A stretch of DNA of 64,000 nt from Piper betle (lineage: Eukaryota > Streptophyta > Magnoliopsida > Piperales > Piperaceae), in the NCBI GenBank assembly GCA_033002965.1, contig JAURVB010004862.1, positions 22,632 through 86,631 on the forward strand, in the 5' to 3' direction. The notes below the pieces were generated by a model. That model was not told where the DNA came from and searched no databases. It saw nothing but the letters and a program-made list of their open reading frames with translations. The position numbers were made by a program, and so were the translations under genes. Position 1 is the first letter of the stretch; each line of letters opens with the position of its first letter. Of this stretch, positions 33,169 to 47,119 are shown piece by piece.

Positions 33169-35292
33169 TGTAATATCTTTCCCTCATTGCCAATATTACT
33201 TAGTTTATTTTCCTTCTTTTGAGTAGGATATAGCCATAGTTAATTCTTTATTTTTCAGCACATAAAATATTTTCCTTATATAAGTATGTCTAAACTAATG
33301 AATGATACTTTGAATTATATAATTATGTGTTAATTATATTGAATCTAGCTGAGCAAGATCCTTGTCTAACACTCAATTATGAAAGGGGGCAAACGATCAA
33401 TAGAAATGCCTATGGATTAGTTGTTGGACAAACTTTCACCTTTAGTGGAAAAGATGAACACGGTCACGTGTGAACCAATTTCATATCCCTAATGGTTAGT
33501 TTGACTAGTTTTCGCCTCTAATGTGTGGGTTTGGGCACTTATTTACATGATCAGGTGATTTAAGTAGAAGTCTAACATTATTAATTGTCCAATGGTTGAG
33601 CTTTATCCTAGGGTAAGAGTCAGTTATTGGATGTAAACGGGTTTGTCAACTTAAGTTGTTCATGTATGAGGTTTAAGGGTAGATTAGTCTGTATTGATTA
33701 ATTAGATGATGTTCTAGGAGTAGTAGAAGGCCTAAAGTATATAAGGAGACAAGGACAAATTTTGCACTTTTCCACAATAAGCCCTAGCCACCCTCTCTCT
33801 CTAGGTTTTCTCTCCCTCTCTAGCTGCCCTTTAGTTTCTCTCTTTAGGTGCCACCTCTCTCTACTTGTTGGAGATTGTGTGTGGAGTTGTTTGGTGCAAA
33901 GTTATAGGCTTTTCATAGAAGAAGAAGTTAGTAATATCAACTAAAACATGTTAATAGTATAGCTTCATGCATCACAATCAGTCTCATATTTTATTTAATG
34001 TTCAATCGTTGTATAAATTAATAAAATAATTATTTAACTAAGTTCTATAATTAAATCGTTGTAAAAGAATGAGTTTAGAACATATTCACCATTGCTTTAT
34101 TCCTTTCCCTACATAAAAATTATAAAAAAGTAATCAAGTTAGATTAAAAACCTGATATAACCTCGTTTTATTATTTAGGGACTAAGAACATCTTGTTTTT
34201 GTTTGAAAAAAAATTAGAGATACAATGAAAAAGATAAAAAATTTAGATTAGAAACCTTAGCACCAGTGCTGCAGTGTCATGGCACTGATGATAGAGAAGA
34301 ACATGAAGCGTGAGATACTGCTGCAACCTCCAAACCTAAGACATACAACGCTGCGGCCTCCACTAGAATTGATTATTGCGTGATGAGCTCCATGGCCCTG
34401 GCCTTCTTGGTTATCAGTGCCACAACACTCACATAATTTAAAAAGTGAATACGAGGCCCAAAGACATGACACTCAAAGCCAATGTAGCTGACGTCGTGAC
34501 ACTTATACCTAACTTTCCTTTTTCATGTTTATTTGATACATATAATCAATGTATGTTATGTTTATGATTATGTAATTACTAATGATGTTTGTATGATGAT
34601 ATTTTCAGTTTTCTTTATGTACCAAGGTATGCCAATTTAACCGGTTCAACAGACGTGTTACGTTGAAGGGTATGACACATCTCTCTTAAGTAAGGATCAT
34701 TACCCCAATAACCCAGGGTGGAATTGATTTAAGTGTCAAGTATGGTTAACCAAGTTAAGTAGTTATTCTATTTATGTTAAGTAAATTTCTATACATGTTC
34801 ATGTTAATGATAAATGTTTAAGTATTATTCTTGGTCGTGCTTTATTCAAGTTTTATTGTGCTTAACTAATAGAGATTATCCCTTTCCTATTTATTGTTTA
34901 TTATATATGTAAGTAGTGGACTTATTACCTTGTATGAGCTACTAAACTGATATGTTTGTATGTACGCATGTGCTGGAATGTAAGGATGACAAGATGGAGA
35001 CTCTCAACAATCTTAGTTTTCTTTTTATTGCATTAGTTTAATAAGTGGACCTTTGCTTAGATGATTATTGTATTAATGGTATATTTTATGAACATGAAGA
35101 CTTATATATTACTAATATTGCTTGAACATAATAGATCAACTTATAATATTAATATTATTTAGTTTGTTCGTATTCAAATACATGTTATAATTCCTAAATT
35201 ATAAGTTATTTAAGTTATACATGCACGTTAGGATGATGACGCATGTAACAAATTTAGTTGGGTTTATGCATCTTAGAATTGAGGCCATTACA
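33169..35292 (+). repeat. 5' LTR of element C
   Basis: TGTAATATCTTTCCC to GAGGCCATTACA, 2124 bp. Contains a TATA box (33738), a CT-rich leader (33780-33890), a transcribed-like block (34250-34480) and AT-rich sequence. Compared with the 3152-bp 3' LTR it lacks two blocks, corresponding to roughly 52570-52990 and 53120-53640. Confidence 0.88.
33738..33745 (+). promoter_or_regulatory. Probable TATA box, element C LTR promoter
   Basis: TATATAAG followed by a CT-rich leader. The same position in the 3' LTR reads TATATAAG at 51596-51603. Confidence 0.65.
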
Positions 35293-35295
35293 AGC

Positions 35296-35312
35296 TGGTA
35301 GCAGAGCTTTGG
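35296..35312 (+). other. Primer-binding site of element C
   Basis: TGGTAGCAGAGCTTTGG, three bases after the LTR end. One base away from the initiator tRNA-Met type TGGTATCAGAGC. Confidence 0.85.
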
Positions 35313-35403
35313 ATCACTTTACCAGCATATTACTATGTGTATTTCTCATTATTGAAATATTACAATATGATAACTCATTCCTTATAAGTTAGATTAATAG
35401 GAT

Positions 35404-36670
35404 CGATGGAAATACTTTGGAGAAATTTTTTGCTTCTCAGTTTGTTTTGGGTTGGAGGTGGCCAACAGGATTACTAACCAATAGCTGCAACAATGTAATG
35501 AGCAATTGCAGCAACATGTCCAGCAACAACAACAACAACAACAACAAGAGGAACAAAAATCAGAATTTTTAGGCTACTAAAGATACACTTCAGCAGATTT
35601 TTGCTAACCAAGGAGGACAACCACATGGACCTCAGTTCCCTCAGAAGTTGGCCATCCTAGAGGATTCTCCTGTAGTGGCTAAAATTTCTTAACATGTTGT
35701 TCCTATTGTAGTTGCACCACAATAGCAATGACTTTTCACCTTAGAAAAGTTCATCAAGAATGTTGTGACAGCATTCAAGGGAACTATAGATCTTGAGAAA
35801 GCATAAGCTTGGACCTCAATATTTTCAAGACTTTTAGAGCTATGTAGGTACCGGAGAATCACTGAGTGAGGGCAGCTTCTAGCATCCTATAAGAAGAAGC
35901 TACATGTTGGTGGGATGTAGTTCAAAGGACCAACTTCGTTGGAAGGAAATTTGACACCATCACATGGGTAGAATTCATGGATGTGTTCAACAACACCTGC
36001 TGTATAGAGCAAGATAAAGACCAAACGGTAAGGGAATATGAACAGAAGTTCATTCAGCTTGAATGTTCTGCTCCATCAATATGTGCTTCAAAGAAAGCTT
36101 GCACAAACAAGTTTGTGTAGGGACTTCAATTTGCATTGGAAGACTGTATGGCTAGTCAGAGATCAGCTACTATGGCCGAGGCAACCTCTCAACAAGGAGA
36201 AGACTAAGGCTGAAGCTGCAAGTTTGACTAACCCTAAGCCAACCTAGAATTAGAATTGGCAACCTAGTAAGAATGGTGACAATAACAAAAAGAGTATGGA
36301 CCTCTCAACAAGGAGACGACTAAGGCTGAAGTTGCAAGTTTGACTAACCCTAAGCCAACCTAGAATTAGAATTGGCAACCTAGTAAGAATGGTGACAATA
36401 ACAAAAAAAGTATGGACCTCTCAACAAGGAGACGACTAAGGCTGAAGCTGCAAGTTTGACTAACCCTAAGCCAACCTAGAATTAGAATTGGCAACCTAGT
36501 AAGAATGGTGACAATAACAAAAAAAAGAGGAATGGTAATGGCATGGTAGCAAAAATGAGAACAAGAAACCATTTTGTCAGAACTGTAAGAGGAGACATGA
36601 TAGGGAATGCTTGAAGAATTTTAACAAGTGATCCTTATGTGGAGAAGTTGGACATTTTAAGAAGGATTGC
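35404..36670 (+). pseudogene. Element C gag (broken)
   Basis: ATG 35404 opens the gag region. A CAA run lies at 35525-35550 (poly-Gln in frame). Gag-core-like text spans 35740-36110. Two cysteine/histidine clusters at about 36572-36670 read CQNCKRRHDREC and, after a stop, CGEVGHFKKDC, the nucleocapsid zinc knuckles. Stops and frameshifts are frequent, and a 116-bp triplication (36184-36531) shifts the frame. Confidence 0.8.
36184..36531 (+). repeat. Three tandem 116-bp copies in C gag
   Basis: Units start 'acctctcaacaaggaga' at 36184, 36300 and 36416, nearly identical to one another, especially the second and third. 116 is not a multiple of 3, so each copy shifts the gag frame. It must postdate loss of constraint. 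Confidence 0.93.
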
Positions 36671-38667
36671 TCAAAGATAAGGATCAAAAAGCCCCAGTTC
36701 CAGCCAAGTTGAATGCAACTAATGCAGGAGATGCGGCAAGAAACAACTTAGTTCAGTGTATGAACACTATTTATAATACTCCAACTTTACACTTATTTAA
36801 TTCAGGTTGCACTCATTTATACATGTCATATAGATTTGCTAAAGAATTAGGTCTGAACCCTATAATATTAGATCTACCATTGATTGTAAGTACTCTCAAT
36901 GGCAATCAAACACTCGTTGACAAACAAGTAGGACTGATGCCAATTCAAGTATACAACAAGTCAATAGCGAAGGGAATTAGTTTTGCATCATTTTGTGGGG
37001 ATAGACTTAATTCCAGGGTTGGATTGATTGTCTAAGAACCATTTCATCATTAATTGTGATAAGAATAAAGTATATCTAGCTAGAGATATAGAAATTGGCA
37101 AGAAACTTTTCTTTAGAGGTGAATCAATAGAGAATTAAGCATTACTTATCTCGTATGCCAAGACAACTAAGTATCTATAGAAAGGATGTCAATGGTACCT
37201 AGCTAGTGTGGTAGAAGCACCAAAAGAGTCTAAGGAGGTCATGTCAATCCATCTTATGTTAGGATTGTGTCAAAATTCTTAGATGTCTTTCAAGAAGAAT
37301 TACTAAGAATACCACCAGAAAGGGAATTGGAGTTTTCTATCAACTTATTGTCGAGGACTAGGCACCCTATAGAATGATACCTATAGAACTGAGAAAGTTA
37401 CAAAGTACAACTGAGAAAGTTACTGGACAAGGATTCATACAACCCAGTGTGTCACCATGGGGAGCTCCAGTGTTGTTTGTGAAGAAGAAAGACTATACAG
37501 TCAAGAACAAGTATCCACTTCTAAGGATTGATGATTTATTTGAGCAGCCAAAATCTACACGTGTGTTCTCTAAGATTGACTTAAGATTAGGATATCATCA
37601 TCTTCGAATCAAGGAGGAAGATGTAATGAAAAGTGCTTTTAGAACAAGGTATAGACATTACGGGTTACCACTTATGCTTTTTGGTTTGACCAATGCTGAG
37701 AGAACATTTATGAACATCATTGATAGAGTTTTCTATGATTATTTGAATGAGTTTGTTATTGTTTATATGTATGTTATTTTAATCTACTCTCATAATGAAG
37801 AACTTCACGAGAAACATCTTAGAACACACTTGAAATGATAAGGAAAATATGTTGTATACCAAGTTTAGTAAATGTGACTTTTGGATGAAACAAGTTTTAT
37901 TCCTTGGTCATATTATTTCCAAAGATGGCATTGCTGTATACCCATCTAAGGTGGCATCAATTATGGATTGGAATCAACCAAAGAATGTTACAAAAGTCAA
38001 AAGCTTTTTAGGACTTGTGGGTAATTATAGGAGGTTCATCAATGACGTTTCTATTGTTACAATTCCACTAACTTCTCTAACAAAGAAGGATAAGGAATTC
38101 TCATAGGATGAAGCTTGTCAGAAAGTTTCCAGTCATTGAAGGAATGTTTGGCAACCACCCTAGAACATACTTTGTCTCAACGAGTTGAACGAATTGTCAT
38201 TTATACAGATACTTTGATCCAAGGTTATGGAGAAGTACTTATGCAGAATGACAAGATAGTAGCTTATGCTTCTAGACAGCTATAAGTGCGAAAAAAGAAG
38301 TTGTAGTTTTTGCACTCAAAATATGGAGGCACTTCCTTTTGGAGCTAAATTTGAGGTTTTTACTAATCATAAAAGTCCCAAATATTTTTTACTCAGTAAG
38401 ATTTGAACCTTAAGCAAAGAAGATGGTACAGATGCACTAAGTAGTAATCTACAAGCAAAAAATTCTAGCATAATGCAACCTGAATTCTATCCTTGCTAAT
38501 TTAACTATCTCCAATGACTTAGTTGACCGAATCAAAGTGGCTCAAAAAATAGATGAAGAGCTACAAGGTTTTCCCACTTCTTTTAACTCTGCCAAAAATG
38601 AAGAAGATAAAGTAATTAGATTTGAAGGTTGATTATGTATTCCAATGAATGAGGAGCATAGGAATGA
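36671..38667 (+). pseudogene. Element C protease, reverse transcriptase, RNase H (broken)
   Basis: Protease at about 36780-37030 (LFNSGCTHLYMS; active-site Asp replaced by Asn). RT at 37430-38106: [20 protein letters not shown], then a jump straight to [16 protein letters not shown]. The normal RLCIDYRxLN block (about 15 residues) is deleted. YVDD reads YMYV. RNase H remnant 38190-38450, and the start of the integrase zinc region (IPMNEEHRND) up to 38667, where B1 is inserted. Confidence 0.88.
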
Positions 38668-40494
38668 TGTAAAACCCATGATTCGAGTTAGGGTTTTATA
38701 TTCAGAACCGGTCGGTTCGACCGCTATTTCCGATTTGAGTCAGTTTCAGAACACTTGTATTGAGCCGACGCCAATCGCGTGTATGAGCTATGAAGTGCAC
38801 GCGTACCCAAGTATATAATGATAACGTCATGAACACAGCAGAACAAAATGAGTTATCAGAATATATGATAGTATGCCAGTTATTTTTTTCTTTTTATATA
38901 TAGTGGATCGTAGAATTAGTTTTAGGCCATTACCGCGTTAGGACACGTTACGGGCAGTTTGGGTGGGTTGATAGTGTTAGAGCATATCATCATGATGTTT
39001 CAGTGATTGTTTTATTTTCTAGGACTTTTCCAGATTTTTTGGATTTGTTTTAGGATTTTCTAAGACTTAATTATTATTCTTGACTCAAGACGGACTCGAG
39101 TCAAGTAATATTTACAAGTTTGCCACCCAACCATTTCTTCCCTCACAACATTTTCTTCCCCAAACCCTTACCCCAACGCCGCCACCGCTGTCGATGCCAG
39201 CCTGTTGCCTGTTGTCGTTGCCATGCTCTGCCACGGCGGTACCGTGCCGCCCCGAGTGCTGTTGGCCATCGTCCGGCCTCCACGACGCCGGATCGCCGTG
39301 TCTAGTGCCGCGCCCACATTGCGCTCCCATCGTCGATCGCGTCACCGGAAACCGTCGCTGCCGCGATTGAGTGGTCGCCTCAACGTCTTTGACCAATTCA
39401 CGACCCTCCCTGACCGGAGCGGAGCCCTTGCCGCCCAGTCCGGCCGGATCTAGTCACCAATCGTTGTCGCCCCTATTTTAGTCTTTTTCCAGCCAGCCAC
39501 CATCTCCGTTGGCAATGATTACGTCGTAGATGCATCGGGCTCGTCGAGCCGGTTCCAATGGTACCCAATATGACCACTTTCCGGCCAGTAGATGCTGCTG
39601 GAAAACCACCGGAAGCTGTCGAAAAACTACTAAAACCTGCCCGAAAACTGCCAAAAAATCAGATTCATTGGAATTCACCGGATCTTTCGCAGAGCTCGTT
39701 CAGTCAATCCCGATCAAACTTTGGACATCAACGAGCGCCGAATTCGAACTCCGAGACGCGCAACGAAAACCCTAGTCATCACCGATTGCCGATGGCATGA
39801 GATATAATTACCTATGAGTTAGTTATTTAAAATTGATAATTGTTAGCATAGCATGATAGGATTGAAATTAATGATTGTTAGCATAGCATGATAGGATTGA
39901 TTGATTCCCATGACAAAAGTCTGAGCATGAAAGAAGTAATGATATGTATGATATGATTGATAATGAGTAAATGTTAAGTGATCTGATGATGCAAAGTAAA
40001 TTTGAGCATGATAATCGAGTACAACGTAACTTAGGAAATATAATAAAATTGGTGTTAATGGGATAAGTTGGAATTACTTTCACATTTATAATTATTGATT
40101 GTTATGGTTGATGTTTGTATTGTGAGTGTGTTTGATCATGATGAGTTTTATTCATCATTTAGTTAGCGGTCGTTAGTATTTAGTTTTGATGTATAGGTAC
40201 GAAGTAGGAGCTCGCCGCCTAGGCACGATGACATGCTTGGAGATTCTACCAGGTCCGTTTAGGACTTGTCTCTGCTTTACGTTCTTTTCTATTGTGTGTT
40301 TATTTTATTATTTGCAGGACGGGTTATGTGGCCTTTTATCAGATCCCACTTAACTCGAGCCATCTAGCTAAACAGATTTTCGGATTAATAACCCCTCGAG
40401 GATGATTGCGAAAACAAGATCCACCACAAGTTGCCTTCGGGCCTATTATATAAATCCCTACCCAGCCTTATATATATGTAGTTTTCGCGTTTTC

Positions 40495-42242
40495 TATAAA
40501 AACCATGATTTTTATTACAAGACTCGAACCTAAATATTATGAAATAAATATAGATGAACCGATATGGTTGGTTATCAAGTCGACCGGTCATGGTTCGACT
40601 TAAGGTCACCTAGAAAATACCTATTAATGAATGGATGATGGGGTGTGAGAATTTAATGAAGGGGTCGTTGAACCTAGGAAATACCAATGGATGATGGGGT
40701 GTGAGAATTTAATGAAGGGGCTCGTTGAACCTAGGAAATACCAATGGATGATGGGGTATGAGAATTTAATGGAGGGAATGGTTGAAGTGTATATATATGC
40801 AGGAGGAGGGAGTATTTCATCCCTCATCTCCGTCCCATGCGACCTCCCCATTACTGTGTGAGTATTTCATCCCTCATCTTATTTGTTTCCATTAGGATTC
40901 TTGCATGCAAGGTTTGTTGAAGATGCCCTGCCAAGTTTCTTGTCGATTGCTTAGTTGTTTTGTAAATAGACATGTTAATAATTAATTATCATTAGAATTG
41001 CTGAAAATTTAATAAGGAATGAAGACTAACATGAACTAATTACATCATTTAAAATTGATAGTATATTAGTCATGTAAGTTGCATGTAGGTTCATGCAAAA
41101 TAAAATTATACTAATGTATAATTTATGCCCTCATTCAGATTAGGGTTCACGGGTCACAGTCAGACAAAATCACAAGTCAGATACGTATAATAGGTAGAAC
41201 ATCGTATTTTCCTTATTGGTAGCCTTGGTCGGCCTGAGCCCAGATTCGACCACCATGCACCGAGTGCAACCGGGGTCAAAGAATTGACTCAGTCCGACAC
41301 GGGGTCGTATTATGTGAGTAAATTGTGTAATGCATCGACATTGTCTTGGAGTAGTGATAGCCGCCCCATAAAAAGGCTACGGCCGGGGTGAGTGATGCAC
41401 AGCGATTCCTCCATCGCACTGGAGTGTAGTGATAGCCTCCCCATAAAAAGGCTACGGTCGGGGTGTGTGAGGCACTGGCACTAGAGTTGGCAGTGAGAGC
41501 TTCCCCACAAACGGGGCGTAGCATTCACCTGAGTGCAGTGATAGCCTCCCCATAAAAAGGCTACGGCCGGGGTGTGTGAGGCACTGGCACTAGAATTGGC
41601 AATGAGAGCTTCCCCACAAATGGGGCGTAGCATTCACCTAAGTGCAGTGATAGCCTCCCCATAAAAAGGCTACGGCTGGGGTGTGAGGCACTGGCACTAG
41701 AATTGGTAGTGAGAGCTTCCCCACAAACGGGGCGTAGCAATCACCTGAGTGCAGTGATAGCTTCCCCACAAAAAGGCTACGGCCGGGGTGTGCGAGGCAC
41801 TGGCACTGGAGATGGTAGTGGTAGCCTCCCCATAAAAGGGCTACGGCTGGGGTATGCAGATCACAGCTCCTCCGCATTGTTTTGGAGTATAGCGGAATCG
41901 CTCCACCGCATATTAAAAGAAACATAAGAAAATAGTGGAATGTACTTGATTTGTTTTATCTATTATACTACTTAGTGTTGTAATCACTAACGCATAATTG
42001 CCTCCGCAAGTGTGCAGATACGAAAGTAGGTGATTGACAACCAGGGCATGGAGCAAAATAAATATGAGGACTCCTTTTATTATGTATTTGAGAAATAAGT
42101 GTGGCTACTGGGAAACGGTCTACGACTGTGGGATCTTTATAAATGTTTTTGTAAAAAAATATGTTAGACTTATTTGCTTAATTGTGAGTAACACCTGGCC
42201 AGCTAGGCCCACAATGTTGTGACAAATGGCCGGGTCGTTACA
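40495..42242 (+). mobile_element. A-type solo LTR inside B1
   Basis: Starts TATAAAAACC (decayed TGTAAAGACC) and ends GGGTCGTTACA, with TTTTC at 40490-40494 and 42243-42247. From about 40970 it matches element A's LTR from about 17220 onward, including the compound array (41355-41860). The first ~475 bp are unlike A and carry three tandem copies of a ~55-bp unit with 'aatggatgatggggtgtgag' (about 40630-40770). So it is a subfamily with a different promoter half. 1748 bp. Confidence 0.88.
40790..40797 (+). promoter_or_regulatory. Candidate TATA box in the A-type solo LTR
   Basis: TATATATA followed 30 bp on by 'ttcatccctcatct', in the part of this LTR that differs from element A. Confidence 0.45.
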
Positions 42243-43400
42243 TTTTCAATGAGATGAGAGATAGAGAAACTGACTGCACATACCATGAGCGGATGCCGTG
42301 ACAGTCAAAGCGGGGTCTAGATTAGTGCCAGTGGACTGTTCCATTCCCGAGGGATCCTGACAACTCCGCATTTGAGTTCCTCACACCTGGAGAACGTGGA
42401 GGTTTACGGGTACTTTTTAGTATAGCGCATGTCCTGACTTGTGGTTCAAAGGGTACTAAAGGCGACTGCCTAAGGGTACTCGGCTTTTGTGCTCAAGGCT
42501 AGGAGAAATATGGAGGTAAGGAGTGGGCTTAGGATTTGAGACCAGAAAATGAAGTAAGAAAATGCCAAGAGCAGCATCAGCAGTAGTAGATCAGTAAGTT
42601 CGGGATGCTACCGAGTCTACAGCCAGTGGCTCCTCAGTAGTGCCCTTCAGAGTGTTCACGTGGAGTATATGATGTTTTCTTTCATATGAGAGTTTGCTCT
42701 CATAGCCGGCTTGTTATAGTTATTTTATTTTCCGGACCAGTAACACTTGTTACTGACGTGTTTTTATACTATATGTAGGTAATAATTATGAGTTGGATGA
42801 ACCAGCTTAGACAGAGGAGCACTGCTATAGCTTGCACACATGTCAGTCGATAGAGTGGTTAATATTCTATTTATGATGCTATTATATTGTGAATGTTGTG
42901 AAATGCTAAGACATGATAGGATATGATTAAATGCAATGAGATGATGTTATGACGTGATGAAAAACTGACATGATGATAAGAGGCAAAATGTGATCAGAGC
43001 GCGCAACGGAAGTATGGTGGGTTGAAACCCAAGTTCCATAATGAGTATACAGTATGCTAGAAAATTTGTGATTGAAATTATTGATATATGCATATATATT
43101 GGTATAAATTGTTTTGATAGGGTGGACCCTAATTGCACTTTTAGGGGAGACTCTATCCGTTTTATTTTAGAATTTTTATTGAGTTTGATCGTAATTGTAT
43201 TGGTGTGTACTTTGAATTGCATGTCATTCATGTAGTACCATGTTAGGGTTTGTGCATTCATCCATGCATTGCGAGTTGTATCTTCATCTTAAGACGCCGA
43301 GATTGGATCCACATGAGTTAGGTTCAGGTTAACCGACCTAACCGGGGCCTATAACATGCCGGTTCAGTTCACGAGCGTGAACCGGATTTGGGGTGTTACA

Positions 43401-43596
43401 AATGAAGTTACACATGAAACACATCGCTCAAAGTATACCATCCATCCAAGTGTCGCAAAGATGTATCAAGATATAAAAAGGTCGTATTGATGGCCAGACA
43501 TGAAAAAGGAAGTAGCTGAATATGTTGCTAGGTGTTTGATATGTCAATAAGTGAAATTTAAGTACTAACAACTTGGAGGACAGTTCCACCCACTTG
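43401..43596 (+). pseudogene. Element C integrase zinc-binding fragment
   Basis: Between the B1 and B2 insertions. Reads THETHRSKYTIHPSVAKMY, then YVARCLICQ, the HHCC domain of gypsy integrase, with stops. It ends at 'cccacttg', where B2 begins. Confidence 0.85.
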
Positions 43597-46500
43597 TGTA
43601 AAACCCATGATCCGAGTCAGGGTTTTATAGTTAAAATTGGTCAGTTTGACTGTTATTTTCAGTCAAGTCAATATCAGAACACGTGCGCTGAGCCGAGGCC
43701 GGCTGTGTCTATGATCCACGAGTGTCATGTGCACCCAAGTATATAATGATAATGTTATGAATAAAGCAGAAGAGAAAAGAGTTATCAGAATATATAAGAG
43801 TATGCTAGTTTATTATTTTATATAGTGGATTATAAAATTAGTTTAAAGCTTTTTACCGCATTAGGACGTGCTATTTTTTAGTTTGGGTGGGTTAAGAGGT
43901 TTAGAGCGCGTTATTTGAGTGGGAACTCAATTGGTTTATTTTATGGTATTTTATTATCTTTTTATATATTTTTTGGGATGTATTTGTAATATTAACTCGA
44001 GTGGGGTGCGAGTCTAAATTTATATTACAAAAATACCCCCACATTTTATTTTTCTCACCGCCACACCCCCCCCCTTCTTCTCCTTCTGTTCAGTCGTGCC
44101 ATCCAACTGCTGGTGACCTCCCTGCCGGCCGCACCACTGCCAGCTTGCGCCACCTTCGGCTGGTGCCATTGCTGCCTTGCACCTACCTCCCTTTCTTACT
44201 CCTCTCTGTGGATGACCCAAGGCCGCCGCTTGCATGTGCAGTCACCGGCCGTTCGCACTGATGCTGGATGGTTGTGCATCACCGCCACCTACACTGTTCA
44301 CCGGACCACCATTACATGACCACCCCCTATCCCTTACATGATCAGACCCCCTGCAGTTACTTTCCACCCCCTCCCCTTGCTCCAGCCGGGGCTGTGTTGA
44401 GCCACAGCCACTGCTGCCGCTGCCACCACTGCTGCCACAAGCTGCGCCGCCGGCTGCTCCCTCCAGCGTGGTCATCTCCTTTTGTCTGTCTCGTCTTCGC
44501 CATGCCATCCACCTCCTCACCCTTCATCCCACACAACAGCACATAGTTGCCAATTTGCGGTGTTTCCGCCGCCGGCCAGCCACCGTCGTCACCTGCCAGT
44601 CGTAAGCTGGCCGAAGTAGCTCCGATTAGGCCTTGTCATGTCCTAGCCACGTGCTCCCGTCCTAGCCCAGCCGAGTTCTCCCTCACCGAACCACAGCCAT
44701 GCAGATGGCCGCAGCAACCATTTCCGCCATCACCTTTGTCGCCACTTTTGGCGCAGACATTAAGTATACGTTATTGCCGATTGATTTGATTTTAGTTCAT
44801 GATTGTGGATAGCATAACATGATTTAATTATAATAATTGATATCTATTGCATCAAATTAGAGAAAATATAAAATTAGGTATTAATTTTTACAAACGGAGT
44901 AATTTGATTGATATTTGGCTGAGATGACTAAATATGAGTTGTTTGCATGGAAATGCTGTAAGAGATAGCATTGGGGAATTTATACATGGAATTGGAGATT
45001 GAATTGTGCTGATGTGCTATTAATCATAATTGTTTACAAATGCTATGACTAAAGTACAATCAAAAACCTGGGATTTCCTTTATTAGGGTAATATGTGAAT
45101 TAGTGACTAATATAAATATTGAGTTAAACAGAACATGACATATAACATTGGATTATGGATGGAATCATGGACTACGTTATTATGAATGAGAATGATGAAA
45201 TGATGAATTCATGATCTAGATTGATGTTACCCAGTAAGTTAATAGATTGTAATTGGAATGAATGATAATGGTGAATTAGGGTTCGACATTTCAATGTGAT
45301 TTGAATAGTTTATCATAACTGACTCGATAGGGATTGAATGCCCTAGTTAAGGATTTTTGTCATGATGTGTTGATGGAATTAGACATGAGCATAAATTAGG
45401 AATTGAACATGAATTAAGAATTCAGGAATTAGTTAGTAGTTATTGAGCATGAATTAAGAATTCATGAAGCACTTAGTAGTTATCTAGGAATTATCAGATT
45501 ATATAGCAACAATAGTTATTTTATAATTTCACTTGTCTTGTGATGTGTCTTCTATTCGACTATTTGTGATTGCATATGTTTAGTTGTGTTCTTTGTTTGA
45601 CTTGCCAATGATTTTATATAGTTCTTCATTGCATTCATGCATCACATGATTAGAAAAAGTGTTACTATTTAGTTTTGATGCGTAGGCATGAAGTAGGAGC
45701 TTGCAGCCTAGGCGCGAGAACACACTCGAAGTTTTTGCCAGTTCTGTTTATGACTCACCCCTTATTTATTGTTCTATTTTATCGTGATTTATTTTTACTG
45801 TTTGTAGGATGGGTTAAGTAGTGTTTTATTGGATCCCACTTAACTCGGGTCATTTAATCGAATAGTTTTCTGGATTAATAACCCTCAAGGATGAGATCCC
45901 TCGAGTATGATTTCAAAAACAAGATTTACCACAAGTTGCCTTCGGGCCTATTATATAAATCCCTTCTCAGCCTTATATATATAATTTTATCAAGTTTTCA
46001 GTGAGACAAGAGAAGGTGAAACCGACTCGCACTTACCATGAGCGGGTGCACGTGCCAGTCAAAGCGGGCTTTGGATTAGTGAGAGGGTAATTCTATTCCC
46101 GAGGGATCTTTATAACTCCACGTTTGAGTTCCTCACACACAGAGAAAGTGGAGGTATACATGTATTGTTAAGTACAGTGCACGTATGGACATGTGGTCGA
46201 AAGGGTACCAAAGTTGACTACTTGAGAGTACTTGGCCTTCATGCTTAAAGTGAGGAGAATTATGGAGGAAAGGAGAGGGTCTAGGATATATTGGTAGTCC
46301 CAAGGGACTTGGAAATAAAATGAGAACATGTCGAGAGAGGCATCACCGGAGCAGTCAGTTCGGGATGCTATGGAGTCTGCAGCTTGGTGGCTCCTCAATA
46401 GGTGTCCTTCAGAGATTTCTAGGGAAGTATTTGAATGTTTTTCTTCTTATGAGAGTTAGCTGTCATAACCAGTTTGATATTAGTTATATTTTTGGACAAG

Positions 46501-47119
46501 TAACACTAGTTACTGGCATATTTTTATACTATATGTAGGTGATAAGCATGAGTTGGATGTGCCAGCCTAGACAGAAGAGCAATGATGTCTCTTGCACACA
46601 TATGTCAAATGATAGAATGTTTAATATTTTATTTATGAGGCTATTATATTGCGAATGATGTGTTGAAATGCAAGAGATGATGATATGATGTGAAATATCA
46701 ATAGAGTGCACAGGTGGGTCGAGAACTAGATTCAGAATGATTGATACAATAGATTAGAATTCTGTATGAATGAAAATATCTAATACACACACACACACAC
46801 ACACATATACATACATATTTGTATATGTTGATTTGACAGGGTGGCCCCTAATTGCACTTTTAAGGGAGACTCTGTCAGTTTTATTTCATGAATTTTTATT
46901 GATTTTATCTTAATTATTTTAGTATGTAAATTTGTTTTCATGTCATCAATATAGTAGCATGTTAGGGTTTTGTGTATTTATCCGTACATGGTGATTAGTA
47001 TCTTCGTCTTAAGACGCCGAAAGTTGATCAACACGAGTTGGGTTGGGGTTTGCCAACCTAATGGGACTCGTGGCATTCCAATTTGGTTTATGAGCGTGAA
47101 CCAAATTTGGAGTGTTACA
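43597..47119 (+). repeat. 5' LTR of B2
   Basis: TGTAAAACCCATGATCC to TTGGAGTGTTACA. GC-rich block 44040-44760, AT-rich block, 'tagttttgatgcgtag-gcatgaagtaggagc' near 45670, an (AC)n run at 46786-46803, and terminal 'gggtggcccctaattgcact' block. The frames in 44000-44790 come from the GC-rich block. Confidence 0.88.

Larger units (their letters stand above)
38668..43400 (+). mobile_element. B1: solo LTR of family B, holding a nested A-type solo LTR
   Basis: TGTAAAACCCATGATTCGAG to GGATTTGGGGTGTTACA, flanked by perfect AATGA (38663-38667 and 43401-43405). The net length without the nested insert and its duplication is about 2980 bp. No interior or second LTR, so it arose by recombination between two LTRs. 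It lies in the integrase zinc region of C. The GC-rich block is 39120-39790; landmark 'taggtacgaagtaggagctc' is near 40195. Confidence 0.92.

Noticed and set aside
39080..39800. Proline/arginine-rich frames in the B1 GC-rich block (also 44001-44789, 58721-59234, 26656-27114)
   Set aside because: No conserved protein among copies of the same LTR family and no known domains.
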